Origin: Micromonospora sp. MW-13
GTDB lineage: Bacteria; Actinomycetota; Actinomycetes; Mycobacteriales; Micromonosporaceae
Reading direction: 5' to 3'
Assembly (NCBI RefSeq): GCF_003434305.1
Contig: NZ_QKKX01000061.1
Location: 1-64,000, forward strand
Length of the DNA: 64,000 nucleotides
The position numbers and the translations under genes are program-made. Under the pieces are notes generated by a model. That model searched no databases. It had not been told where the DNA came from and saw only the letters and a program-made list of their open reading frames with translations. Position 1 is the stretch's first letter. Each line of letters opens with the position of its first letter. Shown in pieces: positions 26,936 through 34,585 of this stretch.

Positions 26936-27960
26936 ACCTCGCACCCACCGTCTCGGTCGTGATCCCCGTGTGGAACGCGGCGAAGACCCTGCGCCACTGC
27001 CTGGACTCGGTGGCCGCGCAGACCCATTCGCCGGTGGAGGTGCTGGTCGTCGACGACGGCAGCACCGACGACTCCCGGGCCGTGGCAGCGGCGGCCGGCG
27101 TCCGGGTGCTCGTCCAGCCGGTCAACGGCGGGGTGTCCGCCGCCCGCAACGCCGGGGTCGCCGCCACCACCGGCGACGTCGTGTTCTTCCTCGACTCCGA
27201 CGTGGCGCTGGCCCCCGACGCGCTCGGCAACGCAGTGGCCGCGCTCGCCGCCGACCCCGGCTGCGGCTGCGTCTACGGCGTCTACGCCCCGCAGCCGCTG
27301 ATCGACGACGGCCCCGTCGAGCGGTACCGGGTGCTGCACCTGCACTCGGCGCTGACCCGGGCCGTCGGGCCGGTGGACACCGCCGTGTTCGCCCTCGCCG
27401 CCGTGCCCCGGGCCGTGCTGCGCGACCTGGGCCCGTTCGACGAGAACCTGCGCAGCGCCGAGGACGACGAGTACAGCGAGCGGCTGCTCACCCGCTACCG
27501 GATCCGGCTCACCGACGCCGTCGTCGGCTGGCACGACGAGGCCGACCGGCTGCTGCCGCTGCTCGGCGAGCAGTACCGCCGCGCCCAACTGCTGCGCTTC
27601 TCGCTGCGCAACCGGTACCGCCGCCGGGGCCTCGCGTTGAACCCCACCCTCGGGGTGGCCGCCGCCGGGCTGGCCGTGCTCACCCTGCCCGCGGCCCTGC
27701 TCGGCCCGGCCGGCGCGGCGCTGCCGGCGTTCTGCCTGGCCGTCTTCGCCGCCGCCGACCCGCCGCTGGTCGCGCTGCTGCGCCGCGCCGGAGGCTGGCC
27801 GTTCCTCGGCCGCGCCCTCGGGGTGCACCTGCTGGTCAACCTGGCCCTGATCGCGGGCGCGGTGGTCGGGCTGGCCCGCGCCGCCGTCGACCCGACGTTC
27901 GGGCCGTCGCGGCGGCCGTCCCGGTCCGCCGTCCGTCCGCTCGACTCGAAAGGTTGGTGA
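26932..27960 (+). CDS. GT2-family glycosyltransferase with C-terminal membrane helices (2)
   Basis: A 342-residue paralogue of the genes at 24783 and 27962. GT-A markers are SVVIPVWNAAKTL, VDDGSTDDS (Asp41/Asp42), FLDSDVAL and the acidic SAEDDEYSERL. The C-terminal third is hydrophobic (about three helices). The ATG overlaps the EEP gene stop by 4 nt. The next start follows after 1 nt. The charged cytoplasmic loop before the helices differs from the other copies, suggesting a distinct acceptor. Confidence 0.87.
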   Translation: MNLAPTVSVVIPVWNAAKTLRHCLDSVAAQTHSPVEVLVVDDGSTDDSRAVAAAAGVRVLVQPVNGGVSAARNAGVAATTGDVVFFLDSDVALAPDALGNAVAALAADPGCGCVYGVYAPQPLIDDGPVERYRVLHLHSALTRAVGPVDTAVFALAAVPRAVLRDLGPFDENLRSAEDDEYSERLLTRYRIRLTDAVVGWHDEADRLLPLLGEQYRRAQLLRFSLRNRYRRRGLALNPTLGVAAAGLAVLTLPAALLGPAGAALPAFCLAVFAAADPPLVALLRRAGGWPFLGRALGVHLLVNLALIAGAVVGLARAAVDPTFGPSRRPSRSAVRPLDSKGW

Positions 27961-27961
27961 G

Positions 27962-28981
27962 GTGGTGTCCGCCGCCCCGCTCGTCAGCGTGATCGTGCCC
28001 AACTACAACTACGCCCGCACCCTGCGGCTCTGCCTGGCGGCCCTGGCCGGGCAGACCCACCACCCGCTGGAGGTGATCGTCGTCGACGACGGCAGCACCG
28101 ACGACTCCGTCGCCGTGGCCCGCTCCTTCCCCGAGGTCCGGCTGCTGCATATCCCGGTCAACAGCGGGCCCTCGGTGGCCCGCAACATCGGCGCGGACGC
28201 CGCCACCGGCGAGATCCTGGTGTTCGTCGACTCCGACGTGGCGCTGGCCCCCGACGCCGTCGCCACCGCCGTGGCGATCCTGCGCGACGAGCCGGGCGTC
28301 GGCGCGGTCTGCGGCAACTACGACACCGTCCCGCTGATCCGGGGCAGCTTCACCAAGGACTACCGCAATCTGTTCCGGCACTGGTACTTCCGCATCGCCG
28401 AGGGCAGCATCACCGGCTTCCTGTCCACCGCCATCCTCGCCCTGCCCGTCCGGGTCTGGGCGGAGGTGGGGCCGTGGAACCCCCGGCTCACCCAGAGCGA
28501 GGGCGCCGACGTGGCCGAGCGTCTCACCGACCGGTACGAGGTGCGGATGACCTCGTCGGTGATCGGCCGGCACGACGACGATGCCACGCTGGGCATCGCG
28601 CTGTCGAAGGTGTTCACCCGCACCCGGGTGCACATCCCGTTCTTCCTCAACCGGCGGCGGGTCGTCGGCGTGGTCACCTCCACCGAGTCCGGCACCGGGC
28701 TGGCCTCCTGGCTCGCCGCCGCCACCGCGCCGCTGCCGCTGCTCGCCGGCCCGGCCTGGGCCGCCGTGCCGGTGCTGCTGCTCGCGCTCTGGCTGCTGCG
28801 CGACACCCGGATGTACCGCTACGTGCGCGCGGTGCGCGGCCTGCCGTACACGGTTAGGTTCGCCGCCCTGCACCTGCTGGTCAGCCTCACCATCGGGGTG
28901 GGGGTGGCCGCCGGCCTGGCCCAGTGGCTGGTGTCGGCGCGCTTCCGCCGGCTGTACGAGTCCCCGGCGGTGGCCGCGTGA
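27962..28981 (+). CDS. GT2-family glycosyltransferase with C-terminal membrane helices (3)
   Basis: A 339-residue paralogue, closest in architecture to the gene at 24783: SVIVPNYNYARTL, VDDGSTDDS, VDSDVAL, and an acidic region (TQSEGADVAERL) where the base is less clear than in copy 2. C-terminal helices (about 240-330). GTG 27962 or the next GTG at 27965 could be used; AAAGG lies about 10 nt upstream. Its stop overlaps the following EEP gene, repeating the GT2-EEP pairing seen at 24783-26935. Confidence 0.86.
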   Translation: MVSAAPLVSVIVPNYNYARTLRLCLAALAGQTHHPLEVIVVDDGSTDDSVAVARSFPEVRLLHIPVNSGPSVARNIGADAATGEILVFVDSDVALAPDAVATAVAILRDEPGVGAVCGNYDTVPLIRGSFTKDYRNLFRHWYFRIAEGSITGFLSTAILALPVRVWAEVGPWNPRLTQSEGADVAERLTDRYEVRMTSSVIGRHDDDATLGIALSKVFTRTRVHIPFFLNRRRVVGVVTSTESGTGLASWLAAATAPLPLLAGPAWAAVPVLLLALWLLRDTRMYRYVRAVRGLPYTVRFAALHLLVSLTIGVGVAAGLAQWLVSARFRRLYESPAVAA

Positions 28982-30111
28982 GCACCGTGGACGACCCGCC
29001 CCGGGTGGCCACCTCCGACCAGCCCGGGTCGCCCGCCGCTCCCGCCACGCCTGCCGTCCCTGCCGCTCGGGGACCCCGGCGGCGGGCCGGCCGGGCGCTG
29101 ACCGTGCTCGCCGGGGCGTGGCTCGCCTTCGTGGTGGCGCACCGGCTGCTCAGCGGCCGGTGGTGGCTGTGGCTGGCCCCGGAGCTGACCCCGCCGCTGG
29201 CCTTCGTGGCCGTACCGGTGCTGCTGCTCGCCCTCGCCGGCCTCGCCGGGCCGGCGCGCGGCCGGGTGGCGCTGCTCGCCGCCGCCGCGCTCGCCCTCGG
29301 CGCCGGGCTGTCCGGGCTGAACCCGGCGGTGCTGCGCACCCCGCCGCCCGTGCCGGCGGACGCGCTGCGGCTGGTCTCCTGGAACACCACCGTGTGGAAC
29401 GAGACCGACGACGCCGACGCGTTCTACGCCTCGCTCACCGCCCGGCGGGCCGACGTGTACCTGCTCCAGGAGTACAAGCCGGCCGACGACCCGGCCCGCC
29501 GTGACGCCGACCTGGCCCGGCTGCGCCGCGAGTTCCCCGGTTACCAGGTGGCCGCCCGGGGCGAACTGGTCACGCTCACCCGGTTCCCAATCGTCGGGGT
29601 CGCCGCCCTGCCGGCCGACCCGCCGCCCGGCTCGGACTGGCGCACCGACTACTGGGAGGTCAAGTCGCTGCGCACCGACCTGCGGATCGGGGCGCGGACC
29701 GTGTCGGTGTACAACACCCACATCCTGGTCCCACTGGACCTGAGCAGCCCGCTGCGCGCCACCTTCTACGAGCGCCGGCGCGAGTTCTTCCAGCGCCGCG
29801 AGACCCAGTACGACGCGCTCGCCGCCGACCTGGACCGCAACCCGCTGCCCGTGCTGGTGGCCGGGGACCTGAACACCAGCCCGGCGATGGCCGACCTGGA
29901 CCGGCTCACCGACCGGCTCACCGACGCCGGCCGGGCCGGCGGGTCGGCGTACCCGACGTCGTGGACCATCGCGGGGCAGCGCTGGTGGCGGTTGGACTGG
30001 ACGTTCGTCTCCCGGGACTGGACGGTGCACCGGTACCGGCTGCGCGACGCCCGGGGCATGTCCGACCACCGGGTGCAGGAGACGACCCTCTCCCTGGACG
30101 GTGCCCGGTGA
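28978..30111 (+). CDS. Membrane-anchored endonuclease/exonuclease/phosphatase (EEP) family protein (2)
   Basis: A 377-residue paralogue of the gene at 25808. Three helices (about 40-110) are followed by a complete EEP domain: Asn136 in SWNT, LLQEY, YNTHIL, GDLN (Asp297), LDW and SDH (Asp363). The N-terminal 35 residues are Pro/Ala-rich and differ from copy 1. The GTG at 28978 overlaps the GT2 stop by 4 nt. Two copies in one pathway suggest two different phosphorylated lipid-linked intermediates, or a duplicated GT2-EEP module. Confidence 0.82.
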   Translation: MSTVDDPPRVATSDQPGSPAAPATPAVPAARGPRRRAGRALTVLAGAWLAFVVAHRLLSGRWWLWLAPELTPPLAFVAVPVLLLALAGLAGPARGRVALLAAAALALGAGLSGLNPAVLRTPPPVPADALRLVSWNTTVWNETDDADAFYASLTARRADVYLLQEYKPADDPARRDADLARLRREFPGYQVAARGELVTLTRFPIVGVAALPADPPPGSDWRTDYWEVKSLRTDLRIGARTVSVYNTHILVPLDLSSPLRATFYERRREFFQRRETQYDALAADLDRNPLPVLVAGDLNTSPAMADLDRLTDRLTDAGRAGGSAYPTSWTIAGQRWWRLDWTFVSRDWTVHRYRLRDARGMSDHRVQETTLSLDGAR

Positions 30112-31166
30112 CCCGGGCGCGGGCCGCCCGGGGCGGTGTCCCGGTGACCCGGGCGCGGCTGTGGTCCACGCTGCGGCTGGCCGGCTACGCCGCGGTGCTG
30201 GTCTTCCTCGGCTGGCAGGTCTGGCGGGTCCGGCACGGCCTGGGGGAGAGCCTGCGGGCGGTCGGCTGGGGCACCGCGCTCGCCGCCGGGGTGCTCGCGG
30301 CGGTCGGCGGGGTGCCCGGCTTCGTCGGGTGGCGGCTGCTGCTGGCCGGCCTCGGCAGCCGGCTGTCGCTGCGCGACGCGAGCTGGTTGTTCTTCCTCGC
30401 CGGGCTGACCCGCTACCTGCCCGGCGGGGTCTGGCCCACCGTCGCCCACGCGGCGATGGCCCGGCCGCTGCGCCAGCCGCCCGCCCGGCTCGCCGCGGCG
30501 TTCCTGGTCAGCCAGGGCCTCGCGGCGGTCTCCGGGGTGCTCGTCGGCATCCTGGCGCTGCCCTGGCTGGTCGCCCGGAGCCCCTGGTGGTGGCTGCTGC
30601 TGCCCGCCGCAGCCGCCGCCCTCGCCCCGGTCCTCGCACCCCGGCTGCTCGGCCGCCTGCTTGTCGTCGCCGCCCGGCTGCTGCGCCGTTCCGCCGGGGC
30701 GGGGGAGGGGCCGGCCCTGCCCGAGCGGCGGACGCTGCTCGGGGCCACCGCGCTGATGCTGCTCGGCTGGCTGATCAGCGGTCTGCACATCGCGGTGCTG
30801 GCCGTCGCCCTCGGCGCCGACCCGTGGCGGGCGCTGACCGTCGGCGTCGGCGGGTTCGCCCTGTCCGTGGTCGCCGGCCTGTGCGCCGTGGTCATGCCGA
30901 CCGGGCTGGGGGTGCGTGAGGTGGTCCTCGCGGTCACCCTGGCCACCCTGGTCGCCGGCCCCGACCTGGTCACCCTGGTCGCGCTCAGCCGGGTGCTGCT
31001 GACCGTCGGCGACATCGGCTCGACGGCCGTGGTGCTCGCCCTGCTCACCGCCACCGGCCGCCGGCCCACCCACCCCACCGCCCCCGCCCCTGTTCCGGCC
31101 GTCGCCCCCTCCTCCTCCGCCCCCGTTTCCGCCAGCGTCGAAGACCTCGAAGGAGCACCCTCATGA
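30108..31166 (+). CDS. Lysylphosphatidylglycerol-synthase-TM/UPF0104-family membrane protein (flippase-like)
   Basis: A 352-residue polytopic protein with about eight helices. It has features of the LPG_synthase_TM (UPF0104) family: a SLRDASWLFFLAGLTRYLPGGVW segment, written here as SLRDASWL followed by TRYLPGGVW, and VMPTGLGVREVVL near residue 265. Family members include the flippase portion of MprF and proteins linked to polyprenyl-sugar pathways. There is no synthase domain. A Pro/Ser-rich tail ends the protein. GTG 30108 overlaps the EEP stop; GTG 30144 (VPVTRARL) is an alternative. In this cluster, translocation of a lipid-linked sugar is the natural guess. Confidence 0.78.
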   Translation: MTRARAARGGVPVTRARLWSTLRLAGYAAVLVFLGWQVWRVRHGLGESLRAVGWGTALAAGVLAAVGGVPGFVGWRLLLAGLGSRLSLRDASWLFFLAGLTRYLPGGVWPTVAHAAMARPLRQPPARLAAAFLVSQGLAAVSGVLVGILALPWLVARSPWWWLLLPAAAAALAPVLAPRLLGRLLVVAARLLRRSAGAGEGPALPERRTLLGATALMLLGWLISGLHIAVLAVALGADPWRALTVGVGGFALSVVAGLCAVVMPTGLGVREVVLAVTLATLVAGPDLVTLVALSRVLLTVGDIGSTAVVLALLTATGRRPTHPTAPAPVPAVAPSSSAPVSASVEDLEGAPS

Positions 31167-32197
31167 CCGCCACCGACCTGCCCGCCCACCCGCCCACCGA
31201 CCGGCTGCGCGCGCCGGGCCGGGTCCCCGGCGGCGGCGTCCGCGGCTTCACCCGGCGGATGCGCAGCGCGTTCGGCACCGCCTCCGGGGTCGAGGTGCTG
31301 GCCGCCCTGCCGTTCCTGGCCGCGCCGCTGGCCCGGCTGGAACGCCGCCCGTTGCTGCACGGCCTGGTGCTGTCCGCGTTCGGGCTGCGCCGGCCGATCT
31401 TCGTGGACTTCCCGGTCCGGCCCGAGCCCCGCTTCGGCCACGGCCGCCCGGACCACCCGGCGCTCACCGCGCTGCTCGACCGGGGCCGGGACGCCTACGC
31501 CGCGCGGCTGCGCCGGTTCTGCGACCACGCGGACCGGCTCGCGGAGATCCCGCTGCGCGGCGACCTCGACGCCGGGTCGCCGTACTGGGTCAACGGGTGG
31601 CTGCCGCCGCTGGACGCGCTGGCGCTCTACGGGTTCCTCGCCGACGGCGACCCCCGCCGGTACGTGGAGATCGGCTCCGGCAACTCCACCAAGTTCGCCC
31701 GCCGGGCCGTGCGCGACCACGGCCTGCGCACCCGGATCACCTCGATCGACCCGGCCCCCCGGGCCAGCGTCGACGTGCTCTGCGACGAGGTGGTGCGCCG
31801 CCCCCTGGAGCGGGCCGACCTGGCCGTCTTCGACGAGCTGGAGCCCGGCGACGTCGTCTTCTTCGACGGCTCGCACCGCAGCTTCATGGGCTCGGACGTG
31901 ACGGTCTTCTTCTTCGAGGTGCTGCCCCGGCTGCGGCCCGGGGTGCTGGTGCAGGTGCACGACATCATGCTGCCGCGCGACTATCCGCCCCAGTGGCGCT
32001 ACCGGCACTACAACGAGCAGTACCTGCTGGCCGCGTTCCTGCTGTCCGGGTCGGACCGGTGGCAGGTCGAGCTGCCCAACGCGTACGTCGCCGGGGATCC
32101 CGAGCTGCGCGAGGTGGCCGCCGGGCTGTGGCGGCGGCTGGGGCTGACCGAGCACTATCTGCCGGCGTCGTTCTGGCTGCGGATCGGGGAGGGCTGA
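31163..32197 (+). CDS. Class I SAM-dependent methyltransferase (Methyltransf_24-like)
   Basis: A 344-residue protein. About 160 residues of unassigned N-terminal sequence precede a Rossmann methyltransferase core with motif I YVEIGSGNSTKFARR (about 166-180), an acidic second motif (ITSIDPAP), FDGSHRS and a VHDIMLPRDYP loop typical of the Methyltransf_24 group that often modifies sugars or cell-surface glycans. The ATG overlaps the preceding gene by 4 nt and it is the last gene of the overlapping run. The target is unknown. Confidence 0.8.
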   Translation: MTATDLPAHPPTDRLRAPGRVPGGGVRGFTRRMRSAFGTASGVEVLAALPFLAAPLARLERRPLLHGLVLSAFGLRRPIFVDFPVRPEPRFGHGRPDHPALTALLDRGRDAYAARLRRFCDHADRLAEIPLRGDLDAGSPYWVNGWLPPLDALALYGFLADGDPRRYVEIGSGNSTKFARRAVRDHGLRTRITSIDPAPRASVDVLCDEVVRRPLERADLAVFDELEPGDVVFFDGSHRSFMGSDVTVFFFEVLPRLRPGVLVQVHDIMLPRDYPPQWRYRHYNEQYLLAAFLLSGSDRWQVELPNAYVAGDPELREVAAGLWRRLGLTEHYLPASFWLRIGEG

Positions 32198-32253
32198 GGA
32201 TCCGCGGGCACCGCTCACGAGCTGGGCGCTACTGGCGCGTACGCCGACGAAGA

Positions 32254-32284
32254 CCTACGGTGGCGTAAGTTACGCCACCGTAGG
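32254..32284. promoter_or_regulatory. Perfect 31-bp palindrome (operator) before the desaturase
   Basis: Arms of 15 bp (32254-32268 and 32270-32284) are exactly complementary around a single G. Each arm itself contains a TACG-N4-CGTA palindrome, so two overlapping dimer sites are nested in one large dyad. Its 3' end overlaps the ribosome site (TAGGGAGA) 10 nt before the desaturase GTG. This looks like an operator for a TetR-type fatty-acid regulator; RNA folding over the ribosome site is a second possibility. Confidence 0.75.
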
Positions 32285-32293
32285 GAGATCGTC

Positions 32294-33232
32294 GTGACCG
32301 CACTGAGCCAGACCGCCCTGCTCGTCGAGCTGGAGCCCGTCGTGGAGAAGAACCTCGACCGGCACCTCTCGATGGCCAAGGAGTGGTTCCCGCACGAGTA
32401 CGTGCCGTGGAGCGAGGGCCGCACCTTCGACGGCCCGCTCGGCGGCGAGGCGTGGGCGGAATCGGACTCGACGATCCCCGACGTGGCGCGCACCGCGCTG
32501 ATCGTGAACCTGCTGACCGAGGACAACCTCCCCTCGTACCACCACCAGATCGCCACCCTCTTCGGCCCCGACGGGGCGTGGGGGACCTGGGTGGGCCGAT
32601 GGACGGCGGAGGAGGGGCGGCACGGCACCGCCATCCGGGACTACCTGACCGTGACCCGGATGGTCGACCCGGTGGCCCTGGAGCGGGCCCGGATGGTGCA
32701 CATGACGGCCGGCTACTCCAACTCCCACGACGACTCGATGCTGCGCTCGCTGGCGTACGTGTCGTTCCAGGAACTGGCCACCCGGATCTCGCACCGAAAC
32801 ACCGGCCGGGTGACCGGCGACCCGGCCTGCGAGGCGCTGCTGGCCCGCATCGCGGCCGACGAGAACCTGCACATGGTTTTCTACCGCAACCTGCTCAACG
32901 CCGCCCTGGAACTGGCCCCGAGCCAGGCGATGCGGGCGATCGCCGACGTGCTGGCGGACTTCCAGATGCCCGGCGTGGGCATCGACGGCTTCGCCCGCAA
33001 GTCGGTGGCGATCGCCCTGGCCGGCATCTACGACCTGCGCCAGCACCGCGACGAGGTGGTCGTCCCGGTGCTGCGCCAGTGGGACGTGTTCAACGTCGCC
33101 GGCCTGGACGCCGAGGGCGAGGCGGCCCGCGACCAGATCGCCGCCCACCTGGACACCCTCGAAACCCACGCGTCCCGCTTCGAGGAGAAGCGCGACGCCC
33201 GCGCCGCCCGCCTCGCCGCCACCCGCCCCTGA
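32294..33232 (+). CDS. Acyl-[acyl-carrier-protein] desaturase (soluble di-iron)
   Basis: A 312-residue ferritin-like desaturase. The di-iron ligands are in the helices with AEEGRH (about residues 105-110) and ADENLHM (about 188-194), plus upstream glutamates (ELEPVVEKNLDRH and LTEDNLPSYH), matching the plant/actinobacterial stearoyl-ACP desaturase (DesA) family. It would insert a double bond into ACP-bound acyl chains to adjust membrane fluidity. GTG 32294 has GGGAGA upstream. It follows the glycan cluster by 96 nt but has its own palindromic operator, so it is probably separately regulated. Confidence 0.92.
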   Translation: MTALSQTALLVELEPVVEKNLDRHLSMAKEWFPHEYVPWSEGRTFDGPLGGEAWAESDSTIPDVARTALIVNLLTEDNLPSYHHQIATLFGPDGAWGTWVGRWTAEEGRHGTAIRDYLTVTRMVDPVALERARMVHMTAGYSNSHDDSMLRSLAYVSFQELATRISHRNTGRVTGDPACEALLARIAADENLHMVFYRNLLNAALELAPSQAMRAIADVLADFQMPGVGIDGFARKSVAIALAGIYDLRQHRDEVVVPVLRQWDVFNVAGLDAEGEAARDQIAAHLDTLETHASRFEEKRDARAARLAATRP

Positions 33233-33246
33233 CCCACCCGCCACTT

Positions 33247-33293
33247 CCCCCACCCCCACCCCCACCCCCACCCCCACCCCCACCCCCACCCCA
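33247..33293. repeat. (CCCCCA)7 hexanucleotide tract
   Basis: Seven perfect CCCCCA units (33247-33288) plus a partial CCCCA, between two convergent genes. The complementary strand, GGGGGT repeats, has G-quadruplex potential and the tract is a likely slippage site. Confidence 0.95.
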
Positions 33294-33370
33294 CGTCGAT
33301 CATGGAGTTGTGGTGGGGGACGTTTCGGGCGAAACGGCACCTTCCCGGCACCACGCCTCCATGATCGACG
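33294..33370. repeat. Palindromic intergenic element / bidirectional terminator
   Basis: Outer arms CGTCGATCATGGAG (33294-33307) and CTCCATGATCGACG (33357-33370) are perfect 14-bp inverted repeats. A central hairpin CGTTTCG/CGAAACG (33321-33327 / 33330-33336) has a 2-nt loop. Beyond the outer arms, the C-rich tract on the left faces a G-rich stretch (33371-33395) on the right, which extends the pairing imperfectly. It sits between convergent genes. I remember GATCATGGAGTTG-type palindromes as frequent in Micromonosporaceae, so it may be a non-autonomous dispersed element. Confidence 0.7.
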
Positions 33371-33395
33371 GTGGGGGGTGGGTGGGGGCGGGAGG

Positions 33396-33917
33396 TCAGG
33401 CCGGGGGAGCGGGGGTGGTCAGGGGGAGGAGGAGGCAGGTGGAGGTGGCGTGGGCGATCAGGCGGCCCGCCGCGTCCGTGAGCCTCGCCTCGGCCAGGGC
33501 GGTGCGGCGGCCCCGCTGCAGGACGGTGCCCTCGCAGCGCAGGGTGCCGCTGGTGACCGTCACCGGGCGGAGGAACTTCACGTTCAGGTCCAGCGAGGTG
33601 TAGCCGACCCCGGCGGGCAGGGTGCTGTGCACGGCGCAGGCGGCGGCGGTGTCCAGCAGGGTGGAGATGACGCCGCCGTGCACGGTGCCCAGGGGGTTGT
33701 AGTGGAACTCCTGCGGCACCAGCTCGACCGCTACCCGGCCCTCGTCGGCCTCCATCCGCGCCATGTCGATCAGGTGCATCACCGGGGGCGCGGCCAGCTC
33801 GCCGGCGATCATCGCCCGGAGCAGCTCCAGGCCGCTGCGCCGGCCGAGGTGGGCGGCACCGGCCGCCGGGTCGGACCAGGTGAAGGTGCGGCTGCGCGCC
33901 GGCTGCGTCTGCGTCAT
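33396..33917 (-). CDS. PaaI-family hotdog-fold thioesterase
   Basis: A 173-residue protein with the PaaI hotdog signature: HYNPLGTVHGGVISTLLDTA (the HGG catalytic turn) near residues 75-95, and YTSLDLNVKFLRPV later. It should hydrolyse an acyl- or aryl-CoA thioester. ATG 33917 is chosen. A TTGACA -35 (33953-33948) and CAGGCT -10 (33929-33924) with an 18-nt spacer would put the transcript start at about the ATG, i.e. leaderless. It is divergent from the HxlR regulator at 33974, which probably controls it. Confidence 0.88.
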   Translation of the reverse strand: MTQTQPARSRTFTWSDPAAGAAHLGRRSGLELLRAMIAGELAAPPVMHLIDMARMEADEGRVAVELVPQEFHYNPLGTVHGGVISTLLDTAAACAVHSTLPAGVGYTSLDLNVKFLRPVTVTSGTLRCEGTVLQRGRRTALAEARLTDAAGRLIAHATSTCLLLPLTTPAPPA

Positions 33918-33974
33918 GGACGCAGCCTGGCAGCGCGTTGCTGAGTCTGTCAACAAGACCTAGCCTGGTGGGCA
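33917..33974. promoter_or_regulatory. Overlapping divergent promoters of thioesterase and HxlR genes
   Basis: Minus strand: TTGACA (33953-33948), 18 nt, CAGGCT (33929-33924), ATG 33917. Plus strand: TTGCTG (33938-33943), 17 nt, TAGCCT (33961-33966), ATG 33974. The two -35 boxes overlap within a GTTG...CAAC dyad (33937-33954), so one bound regulator could block both. Both start codons sit 7-8 nt after the -10, the leaderless arrangement. Confidence 0.5.
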
Positions 33975-34477
33975 TGAGACCCTCGGCACTGGACTGGTCG
34001 GTGGACAACTGCACCATCGCCCGCGCGATGGCGATCCTCGGCGAGCGGTGGACCCTGGTCGTGCTCCGCGAGGTGTTCAACGGCATCCGCCGCTTCGACG
34101 ACATGCGGGTGCGCACCGGTATCCCCCGGCAGGTGCTCACCAACCGCCTCGCCACCCTGGTCGAGCAGGGGGTGCTGCGCCGTGAGCCGTACCGGGAGCC
34201 GGGCAGCCGGGTGCGCCACGAGTACCGGCTGACCGGCAAGGGGCTCGACCTGTGGCCGGTGCTGGTCGCCGTGCTCGGCTGGGGGGACCGCTACCTGGCC
34301 GACCCGGACGGCTCGCCGCTGTCCGTCGAGCACCGCGACTGCGGTGCCGAGGTGCGGGCGGAGCTGCGCTGCGCCGCCGGGCACGAGGTGGCCGACCCAC
34401 GTGACGTGCTGCCCCGGCCCGGCCCCGGCGCCCACCGCCGCGAGGGCGACGGGCCGCCCCCGCTCCGGGCGGGCTGA
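33974..34477 (+). CDS. HxlR-family transcriptional regulator
   Basis: A 167-residue winged-helix protein. The HxlR core begins NCTIARAMAILGERWTLVVL (conserved Cys and RW) and continues with FDDMRVRTGIPRQVLTNRL and a GLDLWPVLVAVLGWGDRY helix. The C-terminal tail adds two Cys (DCGAEVRAELRCAAGH) that could bind a metal; this is speculative. Such proteins usually repress a divergent gene, here the thioesterase, in response to quinones or aldehydes. The final codons and stop fall inside the first copy of a GC-rich tandem repeat. Confidence 0.88.
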   Translation: MRPSALDWSVDNCTIARAMAILGERWTLVVLREVFNGIRRFDDMRVRTGIPRQVLTNRLATLVEQGVLRREPYREPGSRVRHEYRLTGKGLDLWPVLVAVLGWGDRYLADPDGSPLSVEHRDCGAEVRAELRCAAGHEVADPRDVLPRPGPGAHRREGDGPPPLRAG

Positions 34478-34585
34478 CGGTACGGCCCCCGCGCCCGGTG
34501 GGCTGACGGTACGGCCCCCGCGTCGGCGGGCTGGCGGTACGGGCCCCGCGTCCGGCGGGCTGATGGTGCGGCCCCGCCTCGGGCG
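34471..34585 (+). repeat. Four imperfect 28-29-bp tandem repeats
   Basis: Units beginning GGGCTGACGGTACGG (or a close variant) start at 34471, 34500, 34528 and 34557. The first unit contains the stop codon of the HxlR gene, so an ancestral duplication of the gene's 3' end probably created the array. Confidence 0.85.

Noticed and set aside
32270..33340. Minus-strand frame with a Val-Gly repeat
   Set aside because: The repeat is only the translation of the (CCCCCA)n tract; the frame is antisense to the desaturase.
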